Shown here in pieces: positions 48,501 to 56,728 of a DNA stretch of 64,000 nt. Below the pieces are notes generated by a model. It was not told the origin of the DNA and made no database searches. It was given only the letters and a program-made list of their open reading frames with translations. The stretch comes from Afifellaceae bacterium (GTDB lineage: Bacteria; Pseudomonadota; Alphaproteobacteria; Rhizobiales; Afifellaceae), in assembly GCA_028284625.1 (NCBI GenBank), contig JANQRH010000005.1, positions 62,001-126,000 of the forward strand, in the 5' to 3' direction. The translations under genes and the position numbers were made by a program. Every line of letters starts with the position of its first letter. Position 1 is the stretch's first letter.

Positions 48501-49480
48501 CGGTCTGGGAGGGTGCATCGGGCCGTGTCACAGGCGTGGAGGCCATTTCGCTGGCGGAGCTGGGGCGCCCGCGCGTCGACGTCACGCTCCGGATTTCCGG
48601 CTTCTTCCGCGACGCTTTCCCGAGCCAGATCGCGCTCTTCCATGAAGCCGTGCAGCTCGTAGCAGCGCGGCAGGAACCGCCCGACGCCAATCCGATCACG
48701 GCAAACATCCGCGGCGACGCCGATCAGCTAACACAAGCCGGCCTGACCACGGACGAAGCAACGCGCGCCGCGACCTTCCGCGTCTTCGGATCAAAGCCCG
48801 GCGCCTACGGCGCGGGCCTGCAGGCGCTCATCGACGAGGGCATCTGGGCAGAGCGCAAGGACCTCGCCGCGTCGTTTCTGGAATGGTCGGCCTATGCCTA
48901 TGGCGGCGGCGCAACCGGCGAAAGCGCGCGAACGCAGCTGGAGACACGGCTCAAGACCACCGACGCCGTGGTACAGAACCAGGACAATCGGGAGCACGAT
49001 CTGCTCGATTCCGATGATTACTACCAGTTCGAAGGCGGCCTAACTTCGGCGGTCGAAACACTGCGCGGCGCGGCTCCACGGACTTACCACAACGACCATT
49101 CCCGACCCGAGCGCCCGGTGATCCGCGCCCTTGAGGAGGAAATCGCGCGCGTCGTACGCGGCCGCGCCGCCAATCCCAAATGGCTCGCCGGTGTTATGCG
49201 CCACGGCTACAAGGGCGCCTTCGAGATCGCCGCGACCGTGGACTATCTCTTCGCCTTCGCCGCCACGACGAACGCGGTGAAGCATCATCATTTCGATCAG
49301 CTCTACGAGGCCTACATGGCGGATTCCGCGGTGCGCGACTTCATCGCTCAAAACAATCCGCCGGCGCTAAAGGAGATCGCGGAGCGTTTCTGTGAGGCGG
49401 TCGATCGAGGCCTCTGGGCGCCGCACCGCAACAGCGCCTACGATGAGTTGAAGCACATTGCCGGGAGGATGGTGGCATGA
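45530..49480 (+). CDS. cobN: Cobaltochelatase large subunit CobN, with in-frame repeat insertion
   Basis: ATP-dependent insertion of cobalt into hydrogenobyrinic acid a,c-diamide together with CobS and CobT (neither is in the window). The protein is 1316 aa, somewhat longer than usual CobN (~1,270). Conserved blocks are LSNYPNKDGRIANGVGLDAP, ALVHMGKHGNLEWLPGKAL, VNDPGEGAQAKRR, and GPSGAPTRGRADCLPTGRNF, then KWLAGVMRHGYKGAFEIA near the end. Residues ~786-842 are encoded by a palindromic repeat (47886-48055) that keeps the frame; this segment reads TSPLRGGRN to VDLPSRGRL and has no CobN counterpart. The insert falls in a variable linker before the GRFVPPGPSGAP block, so activity may survive. 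Overlaps cobO by 4 bases. Confidence 0.95.
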   Translation: MHILKGQTRTLAGEAEPVDLEQSPGDIVILSAADTEISGLAAARRAIGKPFPSVRLANWMQLLHPYSVDLYGEAVLAHAKLIVVRLLGGASYWRYGLEEALRIARANGSKLLVVPGDANWDGSLVEHGTVAETDANTLWSFLVEGGSQNLASALRYCAHLIGAGDTPGAPRPLPTAGDYGEAPDGDATVAAIVFYRALVQAGQTEPVDALCAALAERGLAPLPLFVSSLKSKEDAAFVAEQFAEHDPAIVLNATAFALSQPSQTFASTVLDGGDRPVLQVTFAGASEEAWSESTRGLSPTDLTMNVVLPEVDGRLITRAVSFKEAGELDPLTECRPIRYRPKPDRIAFVADLAAHWAKLRAAPNSEKRLAIVLSNYPNKDGRIANGVGLDAPASTVNVLSALKEAGHRIDGAPETGAALMERLLAGPTNAPGKNGPPVHAESITLPLENYRKAFSGLPPSVQKGVKDRWGAPSEDPFVMDGAFVLPVHRFGNAVIGIQPARGYNLDPKATYHDPDLVPPHAYFAFYIWLRQAFGADALVHMGKHGNLEWLPGKALALSEECYPEAALGAVPVVYPFIVNDPGEGAQAKRRSAAVVVDHLMPAMARAETYGPAAELEALIDEYAAAEAGDPRRAKLVGAQIAELAQAHGFDEDLGLDFGRDEQSALAKLDEHICDLKELQIRDGLHVLGEGPAEKQRAETLVALARVPRGDGTGPEASLLRALADDLKLGFDPLACRFAEQWAGPKPKTLAALSDAPWRTHGDTVERLEALALSLMDRNCREAGTEVTSPLRGGRNRHQPVSGGGRNLSRSREYEGDRDASLPSRSLSSQSAPNVDLPSRGRLEAVPVSSISATVTYASPRGELGPRTEAVLASIANDIAPSLDTSGTREIDVTVAALNGRFVPPGPSGAPTRGRADCLPTGRNFYSVDVRAVPTPAAWELGRRSADLLAERYFQDEGEWPRAMALTVWGTSNMRTGGDDIAQALALIGVRPVWEGASGRVTGVEAISLAELGRPRVDVTLRISGFFRDAFPSQIALFHEAVQLVAARQEPPDANPITANIRGDADQLTQAGLTTDEATRAATFRVFGSKPGAYGAGLQALIDEGIWAERKDLAASFLEWSAYAYGGGATGESARTQLETRLKTTDAVVQNQDNREHDLLDSDDYYQFEGGLTSAVETLRGAAPRTYHNDHSRPERPVIRALEEEIARVVRGRAANPKWLAGVMRHGYKGAFEIAATVDYLFAFAATTNAVKHHHFDQLYEAYMADSAVRDFIAQNNPPALKEIAERFCEAVDRGLWAPHRNSAYDELKHIAGRMVA
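47886..48055. repeat. Paired palindromic repeat element, copy 2, inside cobN
   Basis: Same ends as the 16746-16906 copy (TAACCTCCCCCTTGAGGGGA at the left, complementary sequence at the right). Inner hairpins include AAACCGGC/GCCGGTTT. Length is 170 bp, but with flanking bases the cobN frame stays open across it. No stop codon occurs in the cobN frame. Confidence 0.9.
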
Positions 49481-50100
49481 AGACCGAAGGCCTGTCGGAA
49501 GCGGAAATCAACGCCCGCCATGCGGAGAAGATGCGCCGCAAGAAGGAGGCGCGCGACAAGATCGTCGCCACCAAGACGATCGAGAAGGGCCTGCTCATCG
49601 TCCACACCGGCAAAGGCAAGGGCAAGTCGACCGCCGCTTTCGGGCTGGTCTTCCGCGCGCTCGGCAACGGCATGAAGGTCGCCATCGTGCAGTTCGTGAA
49701 GGGCAAGTGGCAAACGGGCGAGCGTGCGGCGCTCGAAAAATTCGCCGATCAGGTGACGATCAACACCATGGGCGAGGGCTTCACCTGGGAAACGCAGGAC
49801 CGCGCGCGCGACATCGCTGCGGCGAAGGCCGCCTGGGATAAGGCCAAGGCGCTGATCGCCGACGACGAGCACCAAATGGTCGTGCTCGACGAACTCAACA
49901 TTGTGCTGCGTTACGATTATCTCGACGCGGATGAGGTGCTGTCAGTCCTCACGGCGCGCCCGGAGATGAAGCATGTCGTCGTGACGGGCCGCAACGCCAA
50001 GGACGAACTCGTCGACGCCGCCGATCTGGTGACGGAGATGGCGCAGGTGAAGCATCCTTTCCGCTCCGGCGTAAAGGCGCAGAAGGGGATTGAGTTCTAA
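49477..50100 (+). CDS. cobO: Cob(I)yrinic acid a,c-diamide adenosyltransferase
   Basis: Attaches the 5'-deoxyadenosyl group of ATP to corrinoid cobalt. The 207-aa protein has the P-loop HTGKGKGKSTAAFGL, then MVVLDELNIVLRYDYL and VVTGRNAKDELVDAADLVTEM. It ends with the usual GVKAQKGIEF. It starts within the last codons of cobN (4-base overlap). A diverged second copy of its last 54 bases lies about 0.9 kb downstream. Confidence 0.97.
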   Translation: MKTEGLSEAEINARHAEKMRRKKEARDKIVATKTIEKGLLIVHTGKGKGKSTAAFGLVFRALGNGMKVAIVQFVKGKWQTGERAALEKFADQVTINTMGEGFTWETQDRARDIAAAKAAWDKAKALIADDEHQMVVLDELNIVLRYDYLDADEVLSVLTARPEMKHVVVTGRNAKDELVDAADLVTEMAQVKHPFRSGVKAQKGIEF

Positions 50101-50113
50101 GGCGCGCCGCGGA

Positions 50114-50467
50114 CTAGAACTTCGGGGAAATCCCAATCGACAGGCCGTCCAACCCAATACCGCCATTGTTCTGATTGTTGTTGTTGTTGTTCTGACCCCG
50201 GTTGCCGAACTGGATGACGATGCCCGGTCGATTGTCGCCTGCTCGATAGGTGCGGCATTCGAAGCTCAGATTCGTCACTTGGTGCTTTCGGTGGTAGTGG
50301 CGCTCGGCGCCCGCCCTGTGAGCAACGATTTCTTCGTGGCAGGTGTCGTGGATCAAGACGATATCGGTCGCGGAAGAAGCGACCGTGTTTGCACGCATAG
50401 GCGTAGCCAAAACGGCGCTTGCACTCATGGCGATGACGCCAATCGAAATGAGCAAAGGACGACACAT
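50114..50467 (-). CDS. Small secreted His-rich protein, H-x-x-C-H family, member A
   Basis: A 117-aa precursor with signal peptide MCRPLLISIGVIAMSASAVLA. The mature part begins near DIVLIHDTCHEEIVAH, then HYHRKH, a second Cys (FECRTYR) and an Asn-rich tail (GQNNNNNNQNNGG). An AAGGAGG-type ribosome binding site precedes the ATG. It shares the V/I-H-x-x-C-H core and following His cluster with the next two genes. Function is unknown; the residues would suit metal binding, which is inference only. Confidence 0.7.
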   Translation of the reverse strand: MCRPLLISIGVIAMSASAVLATPMRANTVASSATDIVLIHDTCHEEIVAHRAGAERHYHRKHQVTNLSFECRTYRAGDNRPGIVIQFGNRGQNNNNNNQNNGGIGLDGLSIGISPKF

Positions 50468-50519
50468 CTGAGCCTCCTTGTCCAAACCCGGCTTCACGGC
50501 GATCAACAAGTGCGGCGAA

Positions 50520-50858
50520 CTAGAAGCGGAAGATGAAATCGCCCGTGGAGCCGCCGTTATGGCCGTTCCAATTGTTGCCGCGATTTCCATCCCACCTGAA
50601 CTCGGGCCGGATGATGATGTTCGGCTGCCGCTGCGGGGCGTTGCCATACACCGTCATGCACCGGTTAGGGTCGATATAGTGGTGGTGGGGGCCTCTGGAG
50701 TTTTGATGGTGGGCCCATTCGCTGTGACACGGTGTGTGCACGGGGATCACCGAAGCGCCTATGGCGACTTGCCCGCCCTGTCCGAACGGCATCGACATCG
50801 CATGTCCGGCAAGTAGGGCTGTTGCGGCAGCAATCGTCACAAAGAGCATCAGTCGCAT
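50520..50858 (-). CDS. Small secreted His-rich protein, H-x-x-C-H family, member B
   Basis: A 112-aa precursor with signal peptide MRLMLFVTIAAATALLAGHAMS. The core reads SVIPVHTPCHSEWAHH, followed by GPHHHYIDPNRC and a Gly/Asn/Arg-rich C-terminus that ends GDFIFRF. An AAGGAGG ribosome binding site lies upstream of ATG 50858. It is 52 bases upstream of member A on the same strand and probably co-transcribed with it. I do not recognise a named family. Confidence 0.7.
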   Translation of the reverse strand: MRLMLFVTIAAATALLAGHAMSMPFGQGGQVAIGASVIPVHTPCHSEWAHHQNSRGPHHHYIDPNRCMTVYGNAPQRQPNIIIRPEFRWDGNRGNNWNGHNGGSTGDFIFRF

Positions 50859-50985
50859 GTCGACCTCCTTTGCTGCCGCAAAAGAGTAGCATGGAACTCG
50901 GGTCGACAACGAAGAGTTTACTGAGGTGCCGGCACGGCCTTTTTCACCACCAAGGCGTGTTGACTGGGCAACCGCCGCTAAATCA

Positions 50986-51036
50986 GTGAAATCCTTCCGC
51001 GCCGGGATGACGGCGCAGAAGGATGTTGAATTCTAT
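50986..51036 (+). pseudogene. Decayed partial duplicate of the cobO 3' end
   Basis: By hand alignment 37 of 51 bases match the last 54 bases of cobO, with one 3-base gap. Translated, VKSFRAGMTAQKDVEF parallels cobO's VKHPFRSGVKAQKGIEF. The stop codon is lost (TAT for TAA). It is in direct orientation. Between the two copies lie the secreted-protein genes at 50114-50467 and 50520-50858. Confidence 0.6.
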
Positions 51037-51070
51037 GCGTTTAGCAGCGAGGCGCTGCTGCTCTGAAGTT

Positions 51071-51481
51071 TTAGGGGCAAACAGTCAGAACGCCACCCAC
51101 ACTGATGCACCCGCCATAACCCGGCGTGGGAACCGGTGCCGCATTGTAGACATCGACGCCGCAATTGTACCCGCCATGGCTATGCCAGACATTTCCGTAG
51201 CCAGGCGTCCAGTGCCTCTGAACGTTGCCATGGCAGTGCGTCGGGGCCGGCGCCGGACCGCCGCCGCCGCCCGTCGGGATCATCTGGCAACCGGGCCCGT
51301 GATAGTGGTTCGGGTAGTACCCACCGTGATTGCGAATCCGCTGGTGGCAGCTGTTGTGCACTTGGATCACATCGGTTCCGCTCACCGCGTCGAAATTGGG
51401 CTGCAGCGGAGCGGCCTGAGCCGTCGTCAGGCTGAGCGCCAGCGCGGCGGCGGCGGTTGCAATCGGGTAGATCACGCGCAT
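51071..51481 (-). CDS. Small secreted His-rich protein, H-x-x-C-H family, member C
   Basis: A 136-aa precursor with signal peptide MRVIYPIATAAAALALSLTTAQA. The core DVIQVHNSCHQRIRNHG matches members A and B, then NHYHGPGC, a Gly/Pro-rich linker (GGGGGPAPAPTHCHG) and a C-terminus with three further cysteines. It has more cysteines than the other two. It lies between a cobO-tail remnant and cobQ. Function unknown. Confidence 0.7.
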   Translation of the reverse strand: MRVIYPIATAAAALALSLTTAQAAPLQPNFDAVSGTDVIQVHNSCHQRIRNHGGYYPNHYHGPGCQMIPTGGGGGPAPAPTHCHGNVQRHWTPGYGNVWHSHGGYNCGVDVYNAAPVPTPGYGGCISVGGVLTVCP

Positions 51482-51604
51482 CTTGGTTCTCCTTCAATCC
51501 CCTCAAAATTCAGCGTAGCAGGGATTGGCCGTGACGGCGAGCCGATTGCCTGATTGCTAGGGCAGGGGCTTTCGCCTCTTTGTCGGTGCGCTATACGCCG
51601 AAAG

Positions 51605-53071
51605 ATGACCACAGCGGCCATCATGTTCCAGGGCACCGGAAGCCATGTCGGCAAGTCGCTGATTGTTGCCGGGCTCTGCCGCGCCTTCTCCGATCGCGGG
51701 CTCAAGGTCGCACCGTTCAAGCCGCAGAACATGTCGAACAATGCCGGCGTGGCCGCGGACGGCGGCGAGATCGGCCGCGCGCAGATGCTCCAGGCCCGCG
51801 CAGCGCGGGTCGCACCATCCATTCACATGAACCCGGTGCTTCTCAAACCGGAGACGGATACCGGCGCGCAGATCGTGGTGCACGGCAAGCGCCGGGCGAC
51901 GCTCAGCGCACGCGACTACACCGATCAGAAGGCGAAGCTGCTGCCGCGCGTTCTGGAGAGCTTTAAGACGATCGCGGCGACCGCTGACCTGGTCTTGATC
52001 GAAGGGGCGGGCTCGCCAGCTGAAACCAATCTGCGCGCCGGTGACATCGCCAATATGGGCTTCGCGGAAGCCGCCGACGTACCCGTTGCGCTCATTGGCG
52101 ACATCGATCGGGGCGGCGTCATCGCCGCACTGGTCGGCACGCATACCGTATTGGAACCGGCTGAGCGCAGTCGCATCAGGGCGTTCCTCATCAACAAGTT
52201 CCAGGGCGATCCGTCGCTCTTCGATGACGGTCTGGCGGAGATTGCGAGGCGCACCGGCTGGGCGTCGCTCGGGATCGTGCCGTATTTCGCCGCGGCCGCG
52301 CGCTTGCCGGCGGAAGACGTTCTGGGGCTTGCGGCGAAGCAGGAGGCCGCGGCCGCCCGCCTGCGAATTGCCGTGCCGCGCATCCCGCGCATCGCCAATT
52401 TCGACGACCTCGATCCGCTCCGCGCCGAGCCTGACGTTGAGGTGCTGATCGTGGAGCCGGGGCAACCGATCCCCGGGGATTGCGATCTGGTGGTACTGCC
52501 CGGCTCCAAATCGACGATCGCGGATTTGCGGGCGCTTCGCGGCGAGGGCTGGGACATCGACATTGCCGCCCATCACCGCCGGGGCGGTGCCGTTTTAGGA
52601 CTCTGCGGCGGTTATCAAATGCTTGGACAGAGCGTCGCCGACCCTGAGGGCATCGAAGGGCCCGCCGGCACGGTTCCAGGGCTTGGCCTTCTGGCGGTCC
52701 AAACAACACTCGACGCCGACAAGACCACCTCGCCGGTATCGGCGATCCATGTGGAAAGCGGCGCGCAGGTCACCGGCTACGAGATCCATCTGGGGCAGAG
52801 CGACGGCGAGGATCGCGCACGACCCATGCTCACCATCGACGGCCGGCCGGAGGGCGCCATCTCCGCCGATGGGCGTGTGATGGGCACCTATGTCCATGGG
52901 CTGTTCGCCGGCGATGCGTTCCGCCGCACCTTTATTGCCAAGCTCGGCGCGCGCGCCACGGCAAGCTATGAGGCCGGCGTGGAGGCGACGCTGGATGGCC
53001 TCGCCGGCCATCTGGAGGCCCATATCGATCTGGATGCGATCCTGGCTATCGCCCAAGCGCGGACAGGATAA
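51605..53071 (+). CDS. cobQ: Cobyric acid synthase
   Basis: Amidates four side chains (b, d, e, g) of adenosylcobyrinic acid a,c-diamide. The 488-aa protein has the N-terminal P-loop-like [33 protein letters not shown], and a C-terminal glutaminase domain with the nucleophile Cys in [12 protein letters not shown] and TYVHGLF with the triad His. ATG 51605 gives [12 protein letters not shown], the usual start. It overlaps the convergent cobD by 26 bases. Confidence 0.97.
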   Translation: MTTAAIMFQGTGSHVGKSLIVAGLCRAFSDRGLKVAPFKPQNMSNNAGVAADGGEIGRAQMLQARAARVAPSIHMNPVLLKPETDTGAQIVVHGKRRATLSARDYTDQKAKLLPRVLESFKTIAATADLVLIEGAGSPAETNLRAGDIANMGFAEAADVPVALIGDIDRGGVIAALVGTHTVLEPAERSRIRAFLINKFQGDPSLFDDGLAEIARRTGWASLGIVPYFAAAARLPAEDVLGLAAKQEAAAARLRIAVPRIPRIANFDDLDPLRAEPDVEVLIVEPGQPIPGDCDLVVLPGSKSTIADLRALRGEGWDIDIAAHHRRGGAVLGLCGGYQMLGQSVADPEGIEGPAGTVPGLGLLAVQTTLDADKTTSPVSAIHVESGAQVTGYEIHLGQSDGEDRARPMLTIDGRPEGAISADGRVMGTYVHGLFAGDAFRRTFIAKLGARATASYEAGVEATLDGLAGHLEAHIDLDAILAIAQARTG

Positions 53072-54017
53072 ACGCCAGCACCAATACGAGCGCCACGGCC
53101 AGCGCCCAGGCCACATCGATCAGCCGGGTTGCCGCGCGGATATCCGCCGGCTCGGCCTCCGCCCGTCCTTCCCGGTTGAGCCACACGCCGTCCACCTCGG
53201 TCTCGCTGTAGCGGCGCGGGCCACCGAACGCCAGGCCGAGGGCGCCGGCCAAAGCCGCCTCCGGCCACCCGGCATTCGGGGATTTATGCTTCGGTGCGTC
53301 ACGCAGCGTCACGGCTGCCGCGGCGCGCGCCTTGCGGCCGGTGATGGCCGCGGCGATCACAAGCAGAGCGGCCGACAGCCGGGCGGGAAGGTAGCTCAGC
53401 ACATCGTCGAGCCGCGCCGCGGACCATCCGAACGCCTCGTGGCGCTCGGTCCGGTATCCGATCATGGAATCTGCCGTGTTGATCACCTTGTAGATGAGCA
53501 GGCCCGGCAGCCCGAAAAGCGCGTACCAAAAGGCCGGCGCCACCACGCCGTCGGAAAAGTTCTCCGCCCCGCTTTCCATGGCCGCCCGCGCCACGCCTGC
53601 CTCATCGAGCGTGGAAACGTCACGCCCGACGATATGGGCGACCGCCTGCCGGCCGCCCCCCAGGCCATCCGCCATAAGCGCCCGACGAACGCCGCCGACA
53701 TGGTCGATCAGGCTTTTCTGGGCGATGAAGACAGAGACGAGCACCGCCTCGATGACAAGGCCGCCAGGCAGCACGGCAAACAGCGTGCGGAGTGCGATCC
53801 CCAATGCCGCGGCCCCCGCCATCAGCACAGCTACTGCGATCAAGCCGAGGCGCCGCCGCTCAGTTGCGTCGCGGCTGGCATCATTGAACCGCGCATCGAG
53901 CCGCTCAACCGCGTGCCCTGCCAGCACGATGGGATGCGGCACGCGCGACCATAAGAAACGCGGATCGCCCACCAAACGGTCGATCCCCAGCGCAAGTGCG
54001 AGCACCAGGAGCGTCAC
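53046..54017 (-). CDS. cobD: Adenosylcobinamide-phosphate synthase (CbiB/CobD)
   Basis: Inner-membrane enzyme that attaches the aminopropanol arm to cobyric acid. The 323-aa protein has four or five hydrophobic segments and the family landmarks [55 protein letters not shown] (conserved [20 protein letters not shown] core) and [15 protein letters not shown]. It normally neighbours cobC (threonine-phosphate decarboxylase); no cobC is present beside it here. Confidence 0.95.
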   Translation of the reverse strand: MTLLVLALALGIDRLVGDPRFLWSRVPHPIVLAGHAVERLDARFNDASRDATERRRLGLIAVAVLMAGAAALGIALRTLFAVLPGGLVIEAVLVSVFIAQKSLIDHVGGVRRALMADGLGGGRQAVAHIVGRDVSTLDEAGVARAAMESGAENFSDGVVAPAFWYALFGLPGLLIYKVINTADSMIGYRTERHEAFGWSAARLDDVLSYLPARLSAALLVIAAAITGRKARAAAAVTLRDAPKHKSPNAGWPEAALAGALGLAFGGPRRYSETEVDGVWLNREGRAEAEPADIRAATRLIDVAWALAVALVLVLAFILSALGR

Positions 54018-54184
54018 TGCGCGATCTCAGTCATGTATCCCGTGCCGCGCTGGCTATTCACGCGCCTGCACCCCATCTAAAGCTCTGAGGAAGCGGCCAT
54101 AGCCGATCCCGCGCGACAGCGCACCTTGAGCGCTCGGGGCAATTGCTTGTGGTGCCAATCGCGGTCTGGTAACGCACGAATTAT

Positions 54185-54258
54185 GGCCTCGTGGCGGAGT
54201 GGTGACGCAGCGGACTGCAAATCCGTATACGCCGGTTCGATTCCGGCCGAGGCCTCCA
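54185..54258 (+). tRNA. tRNA-Cys (GCA)
   Basis: A full cloverleaf: acceptor GGCCTCG/CGAGGCC, anticodon stem GCGGA/TCCGT with loop CTGCAAA (anticodon GCA), T arm GCCGGTTCGATTCCGGC, discriminator T and encoded CCA. U73 and the GCA anticodon are both Cys identity elements. Confidence 0.95.
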
Positions 54259-54299
54259 TGCCCCCATCCCGCTTGTGCTCGGGCAGCCAGACTTCCAAT

Positions 54300-54394
54300 G
54301 CATGATCCCGAAAAGTGGCCACCGATTTTCGGATAAGATCATGCTTCAACAAAGAGATAGAGCCTCCATTCCATCAGAATGGAAAAGGCTCTAG
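54300..54394. repeat. Rhizobial dispersed repeat, well preserved copy
   Basis: Starts CATGATCCCGAAAAGTGGCC, includes GATTTTCGGATAAGATCATG and ends in an imperfect hairpin AGCCTCCATTCC/GGAAAAGGCT before CTAG. This sequence type is common in intergenic DNA of Rhizobiales; a decayed copy is at 22492-22575. It lies directly downstream of tRNA-Cys. Confidence 0.75.
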
Positions 54395-54428
54395 AACCCA
54401 CCGGACGTCATCCTCGGAGCGCTTCCGC

Positions 54429-55091
54429 ATGGCCGATTTCGCTACGCTGCGCCGGCGCATGGTGGACCATCAGATCCGACCCAGCGCGGTCACCGATCCT
54501 GATGTGATCCAAACGATGCTGGCTGTGCCGCGGCACGTCTTCGTGGCCGAAGACGAGATTCCGTTTGCCTATGCCGAGCGTGAGCTTCTCATGTCCGCGA
54601 AGGCGCCGGAACGGCGCATGCTGACGCCGATCAATCTGGCGCGCCTCATCCAGGCGCTGCCGCTCGGCCCGGAAGCCAACACTATGGTGGTCGGCTGCGG
54701 TTCAGGCTGCTCTGCGGCCGTCCTGGCGCATCTTTCGTCGTCGGTCGTGGCCGTGGAGGAGGACCCCGCGCTGCTCGCTCAGGCCCGCGAGTGCCTGGCG
54801 GAGGTCGCTGCGGCAAACGTCACGTTGGAGGAGGGGAAGCTCGTCGACGGCTGGTCGGCTGAAGCTCCCTACGACGCCATCCTTGTTGAGGGGGCCATTG
54901 AGGCCTCGCCTGACGCGCTGATCAGCCAGTTGAAGCCGGGCGGCATGCTGGCGGCGATCCAGCGTTCTGAACGAATCAGCCGGGCGATGATCTGGGAGCG
55001 GGTGGGCGACTCTGCGGCCAATTGGCCGCAATTTGAGGCATGGGCCACGCTGCTGCCGGGCTTCGACCGCGAGGCCGCCTTCGTGTTCTAG
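54429..55091 (+). CDS. Protein-L-isoaspartate O-methyltransferase-like protein
   Basis: A 220-aa PIMT-family protein with LRRRMVDHQIRPSAVTDPDV, VPRHVFVAEDEIPFAYAERE and a SAM-binding VVGCGSGCSAAVLAHLSSSV in place of the usual VGTGSGYQAA. In true PCM enzymes a Gly-Thr/Ser-Gly-Tyr-Gln stretch is conserved; the divergence here suggests it may not repair isoaspartate. It precedes tolC, the usual arrangement in Rhizobiales. ATG 54429 is chosen for the canonical MADFATLRRRMVDHQI. Confidence 0.85.
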   Translation: MADFATLRRRMVDHQIRPSAVTDPDVIQTMLAVPRHVFVAEDEIPFAYAERELLMSAKAPERRMLTPINLARLIQALPLGPEANTMVVGCGSGCSAAVLAHLSSSVVAVEEDPALLAQARECLAEVAAANVTLEEGKLVDGWSAEAPYDAILVEGAIEASPDALISQLKPGGMLAAIQRSERISRAMIWERVGDSAANWPQFEAWATLLPGFDREAAFVF

Positions 55092-55249
55092 CCGCGGGCG
55101 CGGGAGTCCTCGGAATCTGTTGCATTTGCGCCGCGTTCGCGCCTCATTCTTGTTGATGACGGTAGGACGCGGGCGCAAAGACGGCAGAGCGTGTTAGTAG
55201 TGGCCGCGCGGTCGGCTGACGTCACCGTCAGGCGGATTTCGAGGAGCCC

Positions 55250-56617
55250 GTGTCCATTCGCAGTGCCGTATTCGCAGTAGCCTCTGGCTATCTTCTCGCT
55301 GCCGCCCTGGTGTCCTCCGCCGAGGCGGAATCGATCGCGCAGGCGCTGGCCTCCGCCTATAGCTCCAATCCGCAGATCAACTCCGCCCGCGCCCAGACGC
55401 GCGCCGACGATGAGAATATTCCCATCGCCCGCGCCGGCCGGCTCCCCGTCGTCTCGCTGTTCAGCACCATCACCGGCCGCAATACGGACACGCCGCTGCC
55501 CGGCGCCGACAACACGACCTGGGACGGCGCCTTCGGCGTGCAGGTCACGCAGAATATTTTCACCGGCTTTCGTGTGCGCAACGCCCTGCGCCAAGCGGAA
55601 GCCGGCGTGCTGGCGAGCCGCGAGCTGCTTCGCAATACCGTGCAGAACGTGCTCTTCGATGCCGCCCAGGCCTACCAGAACGTGCTCCGCGATGGCGCCA
55701 TCCTCGATATCCGGCGCCGCAACGTGCTGTTTCTGGAAGAGCAGGTGCGCGCCGCCAACGAGCGCTTCAATGTCGGCGAAAACACCCGCACCGACGTCGC
55801 TCAGGCCCGCGCGCGCCTCGCCTCAGCCCGCGCCGCGGTGAGCTTGGCCGGCGCCAATTTGGCGATCAGCCGTGCCACCTACCGCCAGATCATCGGTCAC
55901 GACCCGAAGGCGCTGACGGAGAGTTTCCCCTATGCCCGATTGGTTCCGGGCGCCCTTGGGCAGGCGGTCTCCATCGGCCAGAGCGGCCACCCAGTCATTC
56001 TGGCGGCCATCAACCAGGCCGACGCGCAGGCCTTTGTCGTCAAGCAAGTCGAAGGCGAGCTCCTTCCCACCGTCAGCGTGCAGGGGACGCTCCAGCGTTC
56101 CGAAAGCTTCGACACCGACATCGATCCGAACACCGCCACGATCCTCGGCCGGGTCTCCATTCCGCTCTATCAGGGCGGTGGGGTCTCAGCCCGCGTCCGC
56201 CAGGCCAAGGAGCAATACGGATTGCGCAAGATTGAGGTGGACGTCGCTCGCGACCAAGTGCGCGCCGCCGTCGTTTCTGCCTGGGCGCAAGCCGATGCAG
56301 CTCGCGGCGCCATCGCCGCCGCAAGTGAAGGCGTGGAAGCAGCGGAGATCGCGCTATCAGGCGTTCAGGAAGAGCGCCGCGTCGGCCAGCGCACCACGCT
56401 CGACGTGCTCGACGCCCAGCAAGAGCTTCTCAACGCCCGTGAAACGCTGGTCGTCGCACGCCGCGACCGGGTGGTGGCCTCATTCTCGCTGCTTTCGGCC
56501 ATGGGGCGCCTGACGGCGGAGGCGCTGACGCTTCCGGCCCCGCTTTACGATCCCGGTGAGCACTACCGTGCGGTGCGCAATCGCATCTATGGGACCCGCA
56601 CGCCGGACGCCCGCTAA
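55250..56617 (+). CDS. tolC: TolC-family outer-membrane efflux channel
   Basis: A 455-aa exported protein that forms the trimeric outer-membrane channel for type I secretion and drug efflux. A signal peptide (SAVFAVASGYLLAAALVSSAEA) precedes two outer-membrane-factor repeats. Landmarks are IPIARAGRLPVVS, QNIFTGFRVRNALRQAEAGV, NVGENTRTDVAQARARLASA, and in the second repeat ISIPLYQGG-like VSIPLYQGGGVSARVRQA and VGQRTTLDVLDAQQELLNA. The start is a GTG with GAGGAG upstream. No inner-membrane partners lie in the window. Confidence 0.93.
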   Translation: MSIRSAVFAVASGYLLAAALVSSAEAESIAQALASAYSSNPQINSARAQTRADDENIPIARAGRLPVVSLFSTITGRNTDTPLPGADNTTWDGAFGVQVTQNIFTGFRVRNALRQAEAGVLASRELLRNTVQNVLFDAAQAYQNVLRDGAILDIRRRNVLFLEEQVRAANERFNVGENTRTDVAQARARLASARAAVSLAGANLAISRATYRQIIGHDPKALTESFPYARLVPGALGQAVSIGQSGHPVILAAINQADAQAFVVKQVEGELLPTVSVQGTLQRSESFDTDIDPNTATILGRVSIPLYQGGGVSARVRQAKEQYGLRKIEVDVARDQVRAAVVSAWAQADAARGAIAAASEGVEAAEIALSGVQEERRVGQRTTLDVLDAQQELLNARETLVVARRDRVVASFSLLSAMGRLTAEALTLPAPLYDPGEHYRAVRNRIYGTRTPDAR

Positions 56618-56728
56618 TCCAATTCTGTTGTGATCGTGCCGCGAAGCTTTTCTTAACATTCATGTGCGCGTCTAATCGTGTCGCGATTCGGCATTGAATC
56701 GACAGACGACTTCACCGGAGAAGGCACA

